This document shows, in pieces, positions 43,329 to 53,473 of a DNA stretch of 56,283 nt (positions are counted from its first letter, which is position 1; each line of letters begins with the position of its first letter). The translations under genes and the position numbers were made by a program. The notes under the pieces were generated by a model. It was given only the letters and a program-made list of their open reading frames with translations, did no database searches and was not told where the DNA came from. The DNA comes from Desulfuromonadales bacterium (GTDB taxonomy: Bacteria > Desulfobacterota > Desulfuromonadia > Desulfuromonadales > Geopsychrobacteraceae), in NCBI GenBank assembly GCA_016931615.1, contig JAFGEL010000013.1, positions 1-56,283 on the forward strand. The letters are read 5' to 3'.

Positions 43329-45338
43329 TCAGGATCGGATTGTGTCTCGCAGCGCCAACTCACGCTTCTCCAGGTCCAGCATACGGTCACGCAGTTCAGC
43401 GGCTTTTTCAAAATCAAGATCGGCTGCCGCTTCAAGCATCTGTTCTTTGAGGGCGACAATCTGTTTTTTCAGCTCATCCGGGTTGCCATAAACCGCCTCG
43501 TCTTCAGCCGCGAGAGGTACGCCAACGTAATCTTTGCTCGACAGATCATCCAGAATGGAGCGCATGGACTTTTTGACCGATTGGGGGGTGATGCCATGTT
43601 CTTCGTTATAAGCCAGTTGTTTTGCCCTGCGGCGTTCCGTCTCATCGATACAGGCCTGCATCGAGCGGGTGATTTTATCGCCGTACATGATGACGCGGCC
43701 ATCGACGTTTCGGGCTGCTCGGCCGCAGGTTTGGATGAGCGAACGTTCTGAGCGCAGGAAGCCTTCCTTGTCGGCGTCAAGGATTGCGACCAGAGCCACT
43801 TCAGGAATATCAAGCCCTTCACGCAGCAGGTTGATGCCGACCAGAACATCGAATTCGCCTTCGCGCAGCGCGCGAATAATCTGCATGCGTTCAACGGTAT
43901 CGATATCGGAGTGCAGGTAGTTGACGCGGATGTTCAGCTCCTGCAGATAGCCGGTAAGATCTTCGGCCATGCGTTTGGTCAGCGTAGTGACCAGCACCCG
44001 GGCCTTCTGGGCCACGGTCAGGCGGATCTCATCGATCAGGTCATCAACCTGTTCCGTTGCCGGACGCACATCGATCGGCGGATCGACCAGACCAGTGGGG
44101 CGAATGACCTGCTCAACAAACACGCCCTGGGCCTTTTCCATTTCATAATCAGCCGGAGTGGCCGAAACATAGATGGTCTGCGGTTGACACTGAGTGAATT
44201 CCTCAAACATCAGCGGCCGATTGTCGAGTGCCGAGGGCAGGCGAAAGCCGAAGTTGACCAGGGTTTCCTTGCGTGAGCGATCGCCGCGATACATGCCGCC
44301 GACCTGGCTGACGCTGACGTGACTTTCATCGATGAACATCAGAGCGTCATCCGGCAGGTAAGAGAGCAGGGTTGCCGGTGGTTCACCGGGATTTCTGCCG
44401 TCGAGAAAACGCGAATAATTTTCGATCCCCTGGCAGTAGCCCATCTCTTCGATCATTTCAATGTCGAACAGGGTGCGTTGCTCGATGCGCTGTGCTTCAA
44501 GGAGCATGTTGTTGGCCTGAAAATACTGGATCCGCTGTTGCAGTTCGTCCTGAATTTCGCCGATGGCGCGTTTCAACGTCGGTTTGGTGGCAACATAATG
44601 ACTGGCGGGAAAGATCGCCGTGCGTTCAAGGCGATCAATCACCTGACCGCGCAGCGGATCGATTTCGCTGATGGCATCAATTTCATCACCAAAAAATTCA
44701 ATCCGCAGGGCGCGTTTTTCTTCGTAAGCGGGGAATATCTCGACTGAGTCCCCCCGCACTCGAAAGGTCCCGCGGTGAAAATCGATATCGTTACGCTGGT
44801 ACTGGATTTCGACCAGGTTATGAAGGAATTTGTTACGGTCCAATTCCATGCCGGTGCGCAGGTTGACCAGCATGCCGTAATAGGCTTCCGGAGAACCGAG
44901 CCCGTAAATACAGGAGACGGAAGCAACGATCAGCACATCGCGGCGGGACAGCAGCGAACGGGTCGCGCTGTGGCGCAGTTTATCGATTTCTTCATTGATC
45001 GAGCTGTCTTTTTCAATAAAGGTATCGGTCGAAGGGACATAAGCTTCGGGCTGGTAATAATCGTAATAGCTGACGAAATATTCAACGGCATTGTGGGGGA
45101 ACAGCTCCTTGAATTCACTGTAAAGCTGCGCCGCCAGGGTTTTGTTGTGGGCCAGAACCAGGGCCGGCCGCTGCAACTGGTTGACTACGTTGGCCATGGT
45201 GAAGGTTTTACCCGAGCCGGTGACGCCGAGCAGAACCTGATGGCGGTCACCGCGTGTCAGACCTTCGACCAGTTCCTTGATGGCCTGGGGCTGGTCACCG
45301 CAGGGTTGGTATTCGGAGATGAGTTCAAATTGGGCCAT
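43329..45338 (-). CDS. uvrB: Excinuclease ABC subunit B
   Basis: 669 residues, the normal length. DNA damage verification helicase of nucleotide excision repair. Walker A GVTGSGKT (about 38-45), the beta-hairpin region near 90-115 ([21 protein letters not shown]), DESH Walker B, helicase motifs (QTCGRAARN) and a C-terminal UVR motif for UvrA/UvrC contact (about 630-664). No linked uvr gene. Ribosome binding site weak. Confidence 0.98.
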   Translation of the reverse strand: MAQFELISEYQPCGDQPQAIKELVEGLTRGDRHQVLLGVTGSGKTFTMANVVNQLQRPALVLAHNKTLAAQLYSEFKELFPHNAVEYFVSYYDYYQPEAYVPSTDTFIEKDSSINEEIDKLRHSATRSLLSRRDVLIVASVSCIYGLGSPEAYYGMLVNLRTGMELDRNKFLHNLVEIQYQRNDIDFHRGTFRVRGDSVEIFPAYEEKRALRIEFFGDEIDAISEIDPLRGQVIDRLERTAIFPASHYVATKPTLKRAIGEIQDELQQRIQYFQANNMLLEAQRIEQRTLFDIEMIEEMGYCQGIENYSRFLDGRNPGEPPATLLSYLPDDALMFIDESHVSVSQVGGMYRGDRSRKETLVNFGFRLPSALDNRPLMFEEFTQCQPQTIYVSATPADYEMEKAQGVFVEQVIRPTGLVDPPIDVRPATEQVDDLIDEIRLTVAQKARVLVTTLTKRMAEDLTGYLQELNIRVNYLHSDIDTVERMQIIRALREGEFDVLVGINLLREGLDIPEVALVAILDADKEGFLRSERSLIQTCGRAARNVDGRVIMYGDKITRSMQACIDETERRRAKQLAYNEEHGITPQSVKKSMRSILDDLSSKDYVGVPLAAEDEAVYGNPDELKKQIVALKEQMLEAAADLDFEKAAELRDRMLDLEKRELALRDTIRS

Positions 45339-45474
45339 AACTTTATTGTTTCTACAGGTTCAGAAATTAAATTTGAATGGATGTTAACATCAAAGTCAGC
45401 GGGTCTCGGAGCTATGCACCCGCTAACAGAATTGTAAACAATTTCAAAACCGGCGGGTTCCGTCCCGCCGGGCG

Positions 45475-45511
45475 GGTTCATTTTCTTTGTGTCGACAAAG
45501 AAAACGGAACC
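45475..45511. repeat. Palindromic element, possibly dispersed
   Basis: GGTTC + TTTTCTTTGT and ACAAAGAAAA + GGAACC arms around a GTCG loop; the 10-base inner stem is perfect. The following ACCAAAAGAAAGCGACCCCG text resembles dispersed palindromic elements of several proteobacterial genomes. Confidence 0.5.
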
Positions 45512-45689
45512 AAAAGAAAGCGACCCCGATGCCAGCGCCTGCCTGCGGCAGATCCCTTTCAATTCCGCGACTATTTGCCGCGCTCGCAAAACTCGGGCTG
45601 AAGCCCTCAAACATTCCTCGCTTTGTTCGGCAAATGGCCGCTTCATTTCAGCGATGGCATAGGGGGGGAATAAAGTCAAAATTATATTT

Positions 45690-45729
45690 GAACTCCGAAC
45701 TCCGAACTCCGAACTCCGAACTCCGAACC
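45690..45729. repeat. Tandem repeat of GAACTCC
   Basis: Five complete 7-base units plus a partial unit (45690-45729), ending exactly at the peptidase stop codon (45730). A slippage-prone short repeat; outside coding DNA, it does not shift a frame. Confidence 0.95.
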
Positions 45730-46545
45730 TTACCCTCCGGGCATCTCCGATACCAGCAAAGCCGGATCAAGGCGCTCTTCAAACCAGTTGACTCGCCAGT
45801 CAAGATGAGGGCCGGTGACGCGCCCGGTGGCTCCCACGGTGGCGATGGTCTGGCCCCGAGTCACGGTCTCTCCCGGCTTGACCAGGATCTGATGCAGGTG
45901 CAGAAAACTTGAGGAAAGGCCATAACCATGATCGATGATCAGGGTCTTCCCGGAAAAGAACATTCCTGGGTGAACCAGGGTGACAACGCCCCCGGCCGGA
46001 GCGATAACCGCGGTTCCCGTCGGGGCGGCGATATCGATGCCGAAATGTGGTCGGCGTGCTTCGCCGTTGAAAATTCTCTGGCTGCCGTAGATGCCGGTAA
46101 TGCGTCCGACCAGCGGCCACATAAAGTTGTCACGGCAGTGATCCTGATCACTGATCTGCCGGCGGGCTAGGGTGACGGCCTGGGTTTCCTGGTGAATGCG
46201 TTTCAGGTCTTCTTCCGTCGGCTCCATCAGGCGTTTACTGATGCCGGTGATGCGCTGTATGTCATAGTTGCGCTGCGCAAGATTAATCACCTGCTGCTCG
46301 GTTTTGCCGTCGGGATGAATCAGCGTGAGTTGTTGTTGTGCAGCGGCGTCGCGGCCGAAGCCCAGAATAAAGTTTCCTGCAGCGGAAACCGGTACTTCCC
46401 GCGTGTCAAGATAGATTTTCGTGCGGTTTTCCGTCTGACCGTAAACCAGGCCCCCCTGAATGAAATGGCCATTTAACTGCAGCTCGGCCACACAGCAATG
46501 AGCCTGTATCAACACCAGCATAAAACAGAGGATAAGAGATTTCAT
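45730..46545 (-). CDS. M23 (LytM-type) peptidase, HxD variant
   Basis: 271 residues with a signal peptide (about 1-20). An N-terminal beta domain precedes the peptidase at about 140-255. Zinc ligands HFGID (HxxxD) are present and the catalytic-site HLH lies in SFLHLHQI, but the usual TGPHLHF is TGPHLDWRVNW, with Asp in place of the third zinc His. This HLDW variant occurs in other proteobacterial M23 proteins and may still bind zinc. It would cut or regulate cutting of peptidoglycan cross-links. The DUF748 gene lies 16 bases upstream on the same strand. Confidence 0.88.
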   Translation of the reverse strand: MKSLILCFMLVLIQAHCCVAELQLNGHFIQGGLVYGQTENRTKIYLDTREVPVSAAGNFILGFGRDAAAQQQLTLIHPDGKTEQQVINLAQRNYDIQRITGISKRLMEPTEEDLKRIHQETQAVTLARRQISDQDHCRDNFMWPLVGRITGIYGSQRIFNGEARRPHFGIDIAAPTGTAVIAPAGGVVTLVHPGMFFSGKTLIIDHGYGLSSSFLHLHQILVKPGETVTRGQTIATVGATGRVTGPHLDWRVNWFEERLDPALLVSEMPGG

Positions 46546-46561
46546 GGTATTGGAACGACTT

Positions 46562-49500
46562 TCACTTCACGCTGATTTTAAACTCGACACGGCTGGCTGG
46601 CCCGTCTTCCGGTAGAGTGTAAATATCCGGTTGCAGCAGGAACAGCCGCGGCTTGATCTCTTCATTGGCCGAGACCAGGGCATCACGGACGTTGAGCGCT
46701 CTCATTTTGGCCAGTTCGGCAATTTCTTCTTCACCGGCACGGATGTTTGCCAGCAGCAATTTTTCCATTTCTTCCACAGGAAGTTTTTCCAACATGCCGA
46801 CAAAGTTACGCGGCCGGGGGAAATCCGCTTCTTTGTAAACCCTGAGAATAACCTCGGGGTATTCCTCCGGGTTGATGACCACCTGATCCTTCGTTTCCGG
46901 GGCGGTTCCTGCTTCGACCAGCTGCTGCCATCTGGCTTCTACCAGCATGCGGCGCAGCTGTTCCTGACGGTAGCTTTCCGGATCATTGTCCCGGTCGGCG
47001 AAAGCGCTGATTTCAAGGGTTAATGATGGACGTTGTGCCAGCATCTCGGCGAGTTTCTGCAGTTGTTCGAGTTGTTCCGGGTCAATGGTCGCCAGGCCGG
47101 GAGCAAAGGTCACGCTGGTGAAGTCCTGGTCACCGCTGCCGAGCAGTGACGACAGCAGAGAAAAAGGTGATGTCGCGGCTTTGACCAGCAGGTTTTTGAT
47201 CACGGTGAAGATGACGCCGGCAACGCTGAAGTCGGGATCGTCAAGGTCACCGAAAACCGGCACATCGAGGTGGATTTCATCATTCGCGTCTTTGAGCAGG
47301 GCTATCGCCAGGCCGATCGGCAACGAGGTGGCCTTATCGCTCTTGACACTGTCACCCAGGGTAAACTGATCAATGATGACTTTGTTGTCGGCTTTGATTT
47401 TGCGTTTTTCGATATGGTAACTGAGGTCGAGATAAAGTTTCCCCTTGTCGATCACATAGCCCAGGTAAGTCCCCGAATAGGGGGTCAGTGGCGTCAGGTC
47501 AATATCTTTGAAACTGATGGTCAGATCGGCAAAGAGATCCTTACTTAAAGGGTTGATTTTGCCGCTGATGGTCAGCGGTGAGTGATTCTCCAATTGGCCG
47601 CGCAGATCGACGTCAGCCAGCATTTGTTCATCCGAAGCCATGCCGGTAACCCGGCCACCAAGTTCGTGCATGGTGGTGCTGAACAGGGTGTCCATTGAGC
47701 GGTCAACAAATGCCACCGTGCCGCCTTGAAGAGTCAGGTTGTCGATGCGAATGTCGGCGGGCGGATTTGTTGAGGTTTCATTGACTTCGGTCGTCGTGGG
47801 GACGTCGATCTCCTTTTCAGCATCCTGAACTTGTTCGTTTTCGGTGCTTTCTGTTTGTGCCGTGACGCTGGCCAGATTGATTCGGCCATCTTTGCTGATC
47901 ATGATATTGGCCGTGTATTTGCTCAGGGCGACATCTTTGATGTGGAGTGTGAAGGGTGCTAAATCGCCTTCAATGCCGTTGAGGTTGAGGGTGTTCCACG
48001 AGAGTAACTCTCCGTCTTCAAGCGGATCACGCAGATTGAAATTGCTGATGGTTGTCGTGCCGGAAAAATGCCCGCTCAGTTTTTCTCCCTGTTGCTTCAG
48101 ATTCAAATCAGCTGTGGTAAAAAGCTGTCCGCTTTTCAGGTTCAGCTTGATGTTGTCGGGGATAAAGGCGTTGAAATCGGCGAGAGGGAATTCTTTTATC
48201 TGCGTTTGGGCTGTAAGCGCCAGAGGGGTATGGACAGCTGTTCCGGCAATATTGACCTCACCTTTCCTGCCGAGTTTAGCGGCCAGATTGAAGGAGCTTT
48301 CTCTGGCTTGCGGATAACTCAGGTTGGCGAGCTGAGCGTCGAATCTGGAAATATTGACCTGTGGTTGTTTGGTCAGGCTGTGATCGGTGAAAAGCAGCTT
48401 GAAGTTCTCCAGGTCAAAGCTGTTGACGGCGAAATTCCAGGGATTTTCAGTGTCGTTTTTCACAGGGTCTGTGGGGGGGGCCGTCGGGTTTTCTTGCTCT
48501 GTCTGCTTGAGCAGCTTGAGGGGAGAAAAATCCCCTTCTTTCAATTTGCTGAGCGCCAGGTCGCCGTTGCTCAGGCGCAGAGTGCCGACAATGAGCTGTT
48601 TTCCGGCCAGGTCAAAGGTACTTGCACCGATGTCGAGCGAGCCGAGCAGGAAGCGGTCATCCGCAACGAATGGCACCTGAAGTTCTTCCAGCCGGGCTTG
48701 TCCGTTACGCACCAGCAGGTTGCCATCCGAGGTATATTCGATCTGACCGGCCATGGTCAGATGACCTTTGAGCGAGGACGTCAGGAAAGGTTCCAGGTAC
48801 GGATACAACGGTTCCAACTGCAGCTGTCCAGCTGAGACATCAAGGGTCGCGCGGGTCGGATTGAGAGCAAAACCGCCATTGATTGTCACGCTCAGATCAC
48901 GTCCGGTCTGCAGGCTGAAACTGGCTTCTGTCTGTTGATCATAGTGGGTTGAGAGCCCGGCCAGATTCAGGGTGATGGCTTTGATCTCCTCACTGAAGCC
49001 TTCGACCACAGCGTCATCACGGAAATGCAGCTGACCGTTGTTGAGCTTGAGCTGTTCGACAAACAGCAGCGGTAGCGCCGCTGCAGTGCTGTTACCCTCT
49101 GACGTCTGTTCTTCTTGAATTTCAGCCTGAGCCGATTTTTGTCCCAGATGACTCTGAATACGCTGGACATTCCACCGACCGGAGCTGTCGCGATCGATAA
49201 AGACCTCAGGATCATCAAGGGTGACAGCCTTGAGGTTGAAATCCTGTTTGAACAGTTCAGCCCAGTCAAGATCAAGCTGGAGTTTCGCCAGGCGGAATAG
49301 ATCACGACCATCCAGTTCCCGCAGGTCGATATCGGACAGGGTGATCTCGCCACCCAGGTTCAGAGTCGGGTCATGAGTGCTGGACACCCGGTAGTCCAGT
49401 TGCAGATCGGCGTCGAGAACCCCTTGCCTGACGTCAATCGGCAGGGGCACGGGTGAATGATAGGCATAAAAAGCCAGGTCGATTGCGCTCAGCGTCAGGT

Positions 49501-50173
49501 TGATGGAGGTTTCGAGGCTGTCGTGAAAAGGTTTTGTCTGTCCTTTGGCTTCAAAGGTTGAGCCATTGAGCAGCATATGTAAATAGGGTTGAACGTAGCG
49601 ATCGGCAAGGTAGGGGATGTTTCCGACAAAGGGAACCCGCAGTTCCAGTTCGCGGATCTGGTGCTGCGATTTTTTTTCCGAGGTCTGGTCGGTGAAATTG
49701 AGGGAACCACCGATGACGACGATATTGTTGAGTGAAAAGAGAAATGGCTCTGTGGTTTCTGAGACTTCTTTTGGGCCGTCCTGCTGTTTTCCACCAAGTT
49801 CAGTGAAATCAGAGAAATTGTAAGTCTGTTTTCCCAGTAACGCGAGATTGACAAACGGGTTGTCCAGTTCGACCCGGTCGAGGATAAGCGCCTGGTCAAC
49901 CAGTGAGCGGACAGACACGGACAACTTGAGTCGATCAAAGGAGACAAATGGATCAGTGCTGTTCTGTTCGGTCAATTTGAGGTTGCGCAGCTGCACACTC
50001 AGGGTAAAGGGATTGAAGTAGGCTTTTTCTATGGTCAGGTTGCGGTTGGTATTTTCACTGATCCAGTTACTCCCCTGTTTTTTGATCTGCCAGGGGACAA
50101 TCAGCATGGACAACAGCAATAGGCTTAAAATCACGGCAAATGATATCAGGGTGATTTTTATCCCGCGCGGCAT
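46562..50173 (-). CDS. DUF748 / AsmA-like envelope protein
   Basis: 1203 residues: an N-terminal membrane anchor (about 7-29), then a long run of beta-strand-rich repeats typical of AsmA-like/DUF748 proteins, which as a class form lipid-carrying bridges between the membranes. An acidic N/E/T/P-rich linker lies near 780-815, and the C-terminal part has an OmpA-like element (LATIDPEQLEQLQKLAEML.. LTLEISAFADRDND). A clear AAAGGAG ribosome binding site. Forms an operon with the M23 gene. Role in lipid or lipopolysaccharide traffic is by family analogy. Confidence 0.88.
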   Translation of the reverse strand: MPRGIKITLISFAVILSLLLLSMLIVPWQIKKQGSNWISENTNRNLTIEKAYFNPFTLSVQLRNLKLTEQNSTDPFVSFDRLKLSVSVRSLVDQALILDRVELDNPFVNLALLGKQTYNFSDFTELGGKQQDGPKEVSETTEPFLFSLNNIVVIGGSLNFTDQTSEKKSQHQIRELELRVPFVGNIPYLADRYVQPYLHMLLNGSTFEAKGQTKPFHDSLETSINLTLSAIDLAFYAYHSPVPLPIDVRQGVLDADLQLDYRVSSTHDPTLNLGGEITLSDIDLRELDGRDLFRLAKLQLDLDWAELFKQDFNLKAVTLDDPEVFIDRDSSGRWNVQRIQSHLGQKSAQAEIQEEQTSEGNSTAAALPLLFVEQLKLNNGQLHFRDDAVVEGFSEEIKAITLNLAGLSTHYDQQTEASFSLQTGRDLSVTINGGFALNPTRATLDVSAGQLQLEPLYPYLEPFLTSSLKGHLTMAGQIEYTSDGNLLVRNGQARLEELQVPFVADDRFLLGSLDIGASTFDLAGKQLIVGTLRLSNGDLALSKLKEGDFSPLKLLKQTEQENPTAPPTDPVKNDTENPWNFAVNSFDLENFKLLFTDHSLTKQPQVNISRFDAQLANLSYPQARESSFNLAAKLGRKGEVNIAGTAVHTPLALTAQTQIKEFPLADFNAFIPDNIKLNLKSGQLFTTADLNLKQQGEKLSGHFSGTTTISNFNLRDPLEDGELLSWNTLNLNGIEGDLAPFTLHIKDVALSKYTANIMISKDGRINLASVTAQTESTENEQVQDAEKEIDVPTTTEVNETSTNPPADIRIDNLTLQGGTVAFVDRSMDTLFSTTMHELGGRVTGMASDEQMLADVDLRGQLENHSPLTISGKINPLSKDLFADLTISFKDIDLTPLTPYSGTYLGYVIDKGKLYLDLSYHIEKRKIKADNKVIIDQFTLGDSVKSDKATSLPIGLAIALLKDANDEIHLDVPVFGDLDDPDFSVAGVIFTVIKNLLVKAATSPFSLLSSLLGSGDQDFTSVTFAPGLATIDPEQLEQLQKLAEMLAQRPSLTLEISAFADRDNDPESYRQEQLRRMLVEARWQQLVEAGTAPETKDQVVINPEEYPEVILRVYKEADFPRPRNFVGMLEKLPVEEMEKLLLANIRAGEEEIAELAKMRALNVRDALVSANEEIKPRLFLLQPDIYTLPEDGPASRVEFKISVK

Positions 50174-50281
50174 GGTCTTCTCCTTTGAAATTGTTCATTC
50201 AGAGTGTAGCATACGGATGAAAGATCGCTGACGAAAATATAACTGTACAGGTCGTGTTTGTCATGTCTCAGGAGCCATTCA

Positions 50282-51679
50282 ATGTTTGCTAAGGCCATTT
50301 ATCAAAGGCGTCGCTATCAGCTGTTCAAGCAGCTTGACAGCGGTGTGATTGTCCTGTTGGGGAATAGCGATTCGCCATTCAACTCAAAGGATAATTGCTA
50401 TCGGTTTCGCCAGGACAGCAGCTTTCTTTATTTTTGTGGGATTGATCAGCCCGGATATGCCGCCCTGCTGGATATTGACAGTGGTGAAGAGATCCTTTTC
50501 GGGCCCAAGCAGGATCTGGACGACCTGATCTGGAGCGGACCCGGACCGGCCCTGTCTGATCAGGCGGATGCTGCCGGTTTTGAATTGAGTGAGCCTTTCA
50601 CCCGCCTGGAGGAGAAGCTGAGTCAGGCTCAGGGTCGTGCCCGCAGAATCCATTATCTGCCTTCCTGCCGCACGGATAACTACCGACTTCTGGCGCAGTT
50701 GCTGGGAACCGGCCCGGAGGCGATTCAAGGGCAGGTGTCGAGGCCGCTGATAAAAGCGGTTGTCGCGCTGCGTTCGGTAAAAGAAGCGGAAGAAATCAAC
50801 GAACTGGACGAGGCTGCGGATCTGGGCTTTCAACTCCATAGCGCGGCAATGCGTATGGCTCAAGCCGGGGTCTACGAGTGGCAGATTGCCGGAGAGCTTG
50901 AGGCTCTGGCTGCGCGCGCAGGACGCATGCTTTCATTTCCATCGATCGTCACCGTGCAGGGTCAAATCCTGCACAACCATCAACGGCATCATTGCCTGAA
51001 AAATGGCGATCTGCTGCTGGTCGATGCCGGCGTCGAAAGCGCCCGGCACTACGCCTCTGACCATACCCGTACCTGGCCGGTAGGTGGACAATTCAACTCA
51101 CAGCAGCGCGAGATCTACCAAATAGTGCTGGCCGGGCTGGAACGTGCGCGCCAACTGATCCGACCGGGGGTGCTGTATCGGGATATTCATCTGGAGGTCT
51201 GTTACGTTATCGCCTCAGGGCTGAAAAATCTCGGCCTGATGCAGGGTGATGTTACCGCGGCGGTGGCGGCAGGAGCGCACGCCCTGTTCATGCCTCACGG
51301 GCTCGGCCACATGCTCGGGCTGGATGTGCATGATATGGAAGAACTGGGTGAAGATGCCGTCGGCTATGATGAGACTATGACCCGCTCTAACCAGTTTGGC
51401 CTGGCACGGCTGCGCCTGGCCAGGCGGCTGAAAGAAGGCTTTGCCCTGACGGTCGAGCCGGGAATCTATTTTATTCCGGGGTTGATTGAGAAGTGGCGTG
51501 AAACAGCTCTGCACCCGAGTTTCATCAACTATCGGCAGGTTGACAAATACCGTGATCTTGGTGGGATCCGGCTTGAAGATGACGTGCTGGTGACGGCTCA
51601 GGGGAACAGGCTTCTTGGTCAACAAATCCCTTTGTCTCCTGAAGAAGTGGAGAATTTAATGCTCAGAGAAGAAAATTAA
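50282..51679 (+). CDS. Aminopeptidase P family (Xaa-Pro) metallopeptidase
   Basis: 465 residues from the ATG behind CAGGAG; an earlier TTG at 50258 is less likely. M24B peptidase that removes an N-terminal residue preceding proline. N-terminal creatinase-like domain (about 1-165, RFRQDSSFLYFCGI), C-terminal pita-bread domain with metal ligands in LLVDAGVES (D), SDHTRTWP (D), PHGLGHMLGLDVHD (H), TVEPGIYF (E) and IRLEDD (E). Cytoplasmic. The peptide transporter downstream suggests peptide use. Divergent from the DUF748 gene. Confidence 0.94.
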   Translation: MFAKAIYQRRRYQLFKQLDSGVIVLLGNSDSPFNSKDNCYRFRQDSSFLYFCGIDQPGYAALLDIDSGEEILFGPKQDLDDLIWSGPGPALSDQADAAGFELSEPFTRLEEKLSQAQGRARRIHYLPSCRTDNYRLLAQLLGTGPEAIQGQVSRPLIKAVVALRSVKEAEEINELDEAADLGFQLHSAAMRMAQAGVYEWQIAGELEALAARAGRMLSFPSIVTVQGQILHNHQRHHCLKNGDLLLVDAGVESARHYASDHTRTWPVGGQFNSQQREIYQIVLAGLERARQLIRPGVLYRDIHLEVCYVIASGLKNLGLMQGDVTAAVAAGAHALFMPHGLGHMLGLDVHDMEELGEDAVGYDETMTRSNQFGLARLRLARRLKEGFALTVEPGIYFIPGLIEKWRETALHPSFINYRQVDKYRDLGGIRLEDDVLVTAQGNRLLGQQIPLSPEEVENLMLREEN

Positions 51680-51692
51680 TTGAGTTCGTTGG

Positions 51693-51721
51693 TTGACAAT
51701 AGTTTGTTCAGCCGATAAATT
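51693..51721 (+). promoter_or_regulatory. Promoter candidate for the peptide transporter
   Basis: TTGACA (51693-51698), 17-base spacer, TAAATT (51716-51721), then about 80 bases to the start codon of the binding protein gene. A GATAAA/ATAAAT overlap gives slightly shorter spacers. Confidence 0.5.
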
Positions 51722-51806
51722 TTTCGTTCGGGCAAAACTTTTAATGAATGATGGCGTATCGTTCGGTTTTGCTTTTCAACCTTTCATTGCGGAGGAGGTT
51801 CCACCT

Positions 51807-53399
51807 ATGCAAAAGCTGCTGAAACGGTTTTTACCTGTCTTGCTTGTGCTGTCGATGGTCGGCTTGGCACAGGCCAAAACCCTGGTTTACTGCTCAGAAG
51901 GGAGTCCCGAAGGGTTTAACCCCTCACTCTACACCGCCGGGACGACTTTCGATGCGTCCTCACGGGCTGTTTTTGAAGGCTTAACCCATTTTATTCGTGG
52001 CACGACTCAACTCGAGCCGGGCATGGCTGAGAGCTGGGAAGTCTCCCCTGACGGCAAAACCTATACTTTCCACCTGCGCAAGGGTGTCAAGTTTCATTCC
52101 GCGAAACATTTCAAACCGACCCGCGATATGAACGCCGATGACGTCATCTACACCTTTGAGCGCCAGTGGAAAAAAGATCATCCTTTTTACGCTGTTTCCG
52201 GCGGTAACTACGAGTATTTCAACGGCATGTCGATGCCCGACCTGCTGAAGAGCATCGAGAAGGTTGACGATTACACCGTAAAGTTTGTTCTCAATCGCCC
52301 GGAAGCTCCGATGCTGGCCAACCTCGGTATGGACTTTGCCGTGATCCAGTCCGCTGAATACGCCGACGCGATGATGAAAGCCGGTACCCCCGAGAAGGTC
52401 GATCAGTGGCCGATCGGTACCGGACCGTTCGTTTTTGAAGGCTACAAAAAAGACGCGCAGATCCGTTACACGGCTTTCAAAGACTACTGGAAAGGCAAGG
52501 CCCCGATCGACAAGCTGGTTTTCTCGATCACTCCCGACGCCTCCGTCCGTTACGCCAAGCTCAAGGCCGGCGAATGCCAGGTGATGCCTTACCCGAACCC
52601 AGCTGATATAGCCGCCATGAAAGCCGATCCGAATATCAACCTGATGGAGCAGGAAGGCCTGAACGTTGGTTACCTGGCCTACAATACCAAGGTCGCCCCG
52701 ACCGATAATGTCAAGGTGCGCAAGGCTCTGAATCACGCAATCAACAAGCAGGCGATCATCGACACCGTTTTCCAGGGAGCAGGTAAGATCGCCAAGAACC
52801 CGATTCCGCCGACCATCTGGTCCTACAACGAAGCCACCGTTGACGATGCCTATGATGTTGAACTGGCGAAAAAGCTGCTGGCCGAAGCGGGTTATCCGGA
52901 TGGCTTTGAGATGAAGATCTGGGCGATGCCGGTCCAGCGTCCCTACAACCCCAACGCACGACGCATGGCTGAAGTCATCCAGGCCGACTGGGCTAAAATC
53001 GGAGTCAAGGCCGAGATCGTCTCCTACGAATGGGGTGAGTACCTCAAGCGTTCCAAAGACGTCAACCGTGATGGCGCGGTCCTGCTCGGCTGGACCGGTG
53101 ATAATGGTGATCCGGACAATTTCCTTGCCGTGCTGCTCGGTTGTGATGGGGTCGGCGGTTCCAACCGCGCGCAGTGGTGCTACAAACCCTTTGAAGACCT
53201 GATTCAAAAAGCCAAGGTCGTGGCTGATCCTGCGGAACGGACCAAGCTGTATGAGCAGGCTCAGATCGTCTTCAAGGAGCAGGCTCCCTGGGCAACGATC
53301 GCTCACTCGGTGGTCTTTAAGCCGCTGAGCAAAAATGTGGTGAATTTCAAAATCGATCCCTTCGGTGGACATGTTTTCTACGGAGTTGATTTGAAATAA
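51807..53399 (+). CDS. dppA: Peptide ABC transporter substrate-binding protein
   Basis: 530 residues from the ATG behind GGAGGAGG (an in-frame start at 51693 is rejected). Signal peptide ending AQA|KTLVYC. Family 5 solute-binding fold, DppA-type: TLVYCSEGSPEGFNP, FEGLTHF, LEPGMAESWEVSPDGKTYTF and DNVKVRKALNHAINKQ are characteristic. It binds di- or oligopeptides in the periplasm; heme uptake is known for E. coli DppA. A strong terminator follows, so it is made in excess over the permease. Confidence 0.93.
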   Translation: MQKLLKRFLPVLLVLSMVGLAQAKTLVYCSEGSPEGFNPSLYTAGTTFDASSRAVFEGLTHFIRGTTQLEPGMAESWEVSPDGKTYTFHLRKGVKFHSAKHFKPTRDMNADDVIYTFERQWKKDHPFYAVSGGNYEYFNGMSMPDLLKSIEKVDDYTVKFVLNRPEAPMLANLGMDFAVIQSAEYADAMMKAGTPEKVDQWPIGTGPFVFEGYKKDAQIRYTAFKDYWKGKAPIDKLVFSITPDASVRYAKLKAGECQVMPYPNPADIAAMKADPNINLMEQEGLNVGYLAYNTKVAPTDNVKVRKALNHAINKQAIIDTVFQGAGKIAKNPIPPTIWSYNEATVDDAYDVELAKKLLAEAGYPDGFEMKIWAMPVQRPYNPNARRMAEVIQADWAKIGVKAEIVSYEWGEYLKRSKDVNRDGAVLLGWTGDNGDPDNFLAVLLGCDGVGGSNRAQWCYKPFEDLIQKAKVVADPAERTKLYEQAQIVFKEQAPWATIAHSVVFKPLSKNVVNFKIDPFGGHVFYGVDLK

Positions 53400-53421
53400 T
53401 TTGCCGCAAGTGGTATTTCTG

Positions 53422-53455
53422 GCCGGGAAGAAAATTATTTCTTCCCGGCTTTTTT
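53422..53455 (+). terminator. Terminator between dppA and dppB
   Basis: GCCGGGAAGAAA (53422-53433), loop ATTA, TTTCTTCCCGGC (53438-53449), then six T. Perfect 12-bp stem; probably leaky to let the permease genes be read. Confidence 0.92.
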
Positions 53456-53473
53456 GTAGGATAGACATTTCTT

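Larger units (their letters stand above)
45339..45729. other. Intergenic region with palindromes and 7-base tandem repeats
   Basis: 391 bases between uvrB and the peptidase gene. A hairpin CGGCGGG/CCCGCCG (45451-45470), with TTTT on the minus-strand side, may end the peptidase transcript. A second palindrome at 45475-45511 and a 7-base tandem repeat at 45690-45729 are listed separately. No convincing gene. Confidence 0.6.

Noticed and set aside
45690..45729. Tandem repeat as a CRISPR array
   Set aside because: Units are 7 bases without spacers, and no cas genes are present.
51981..53468. 495-codon open frame antisense to the peptide-binding protein gene
   Set aside because: Fully opposite a well-conserved family 5 binding protein; no recognisable domain, so it is a shadow frame.
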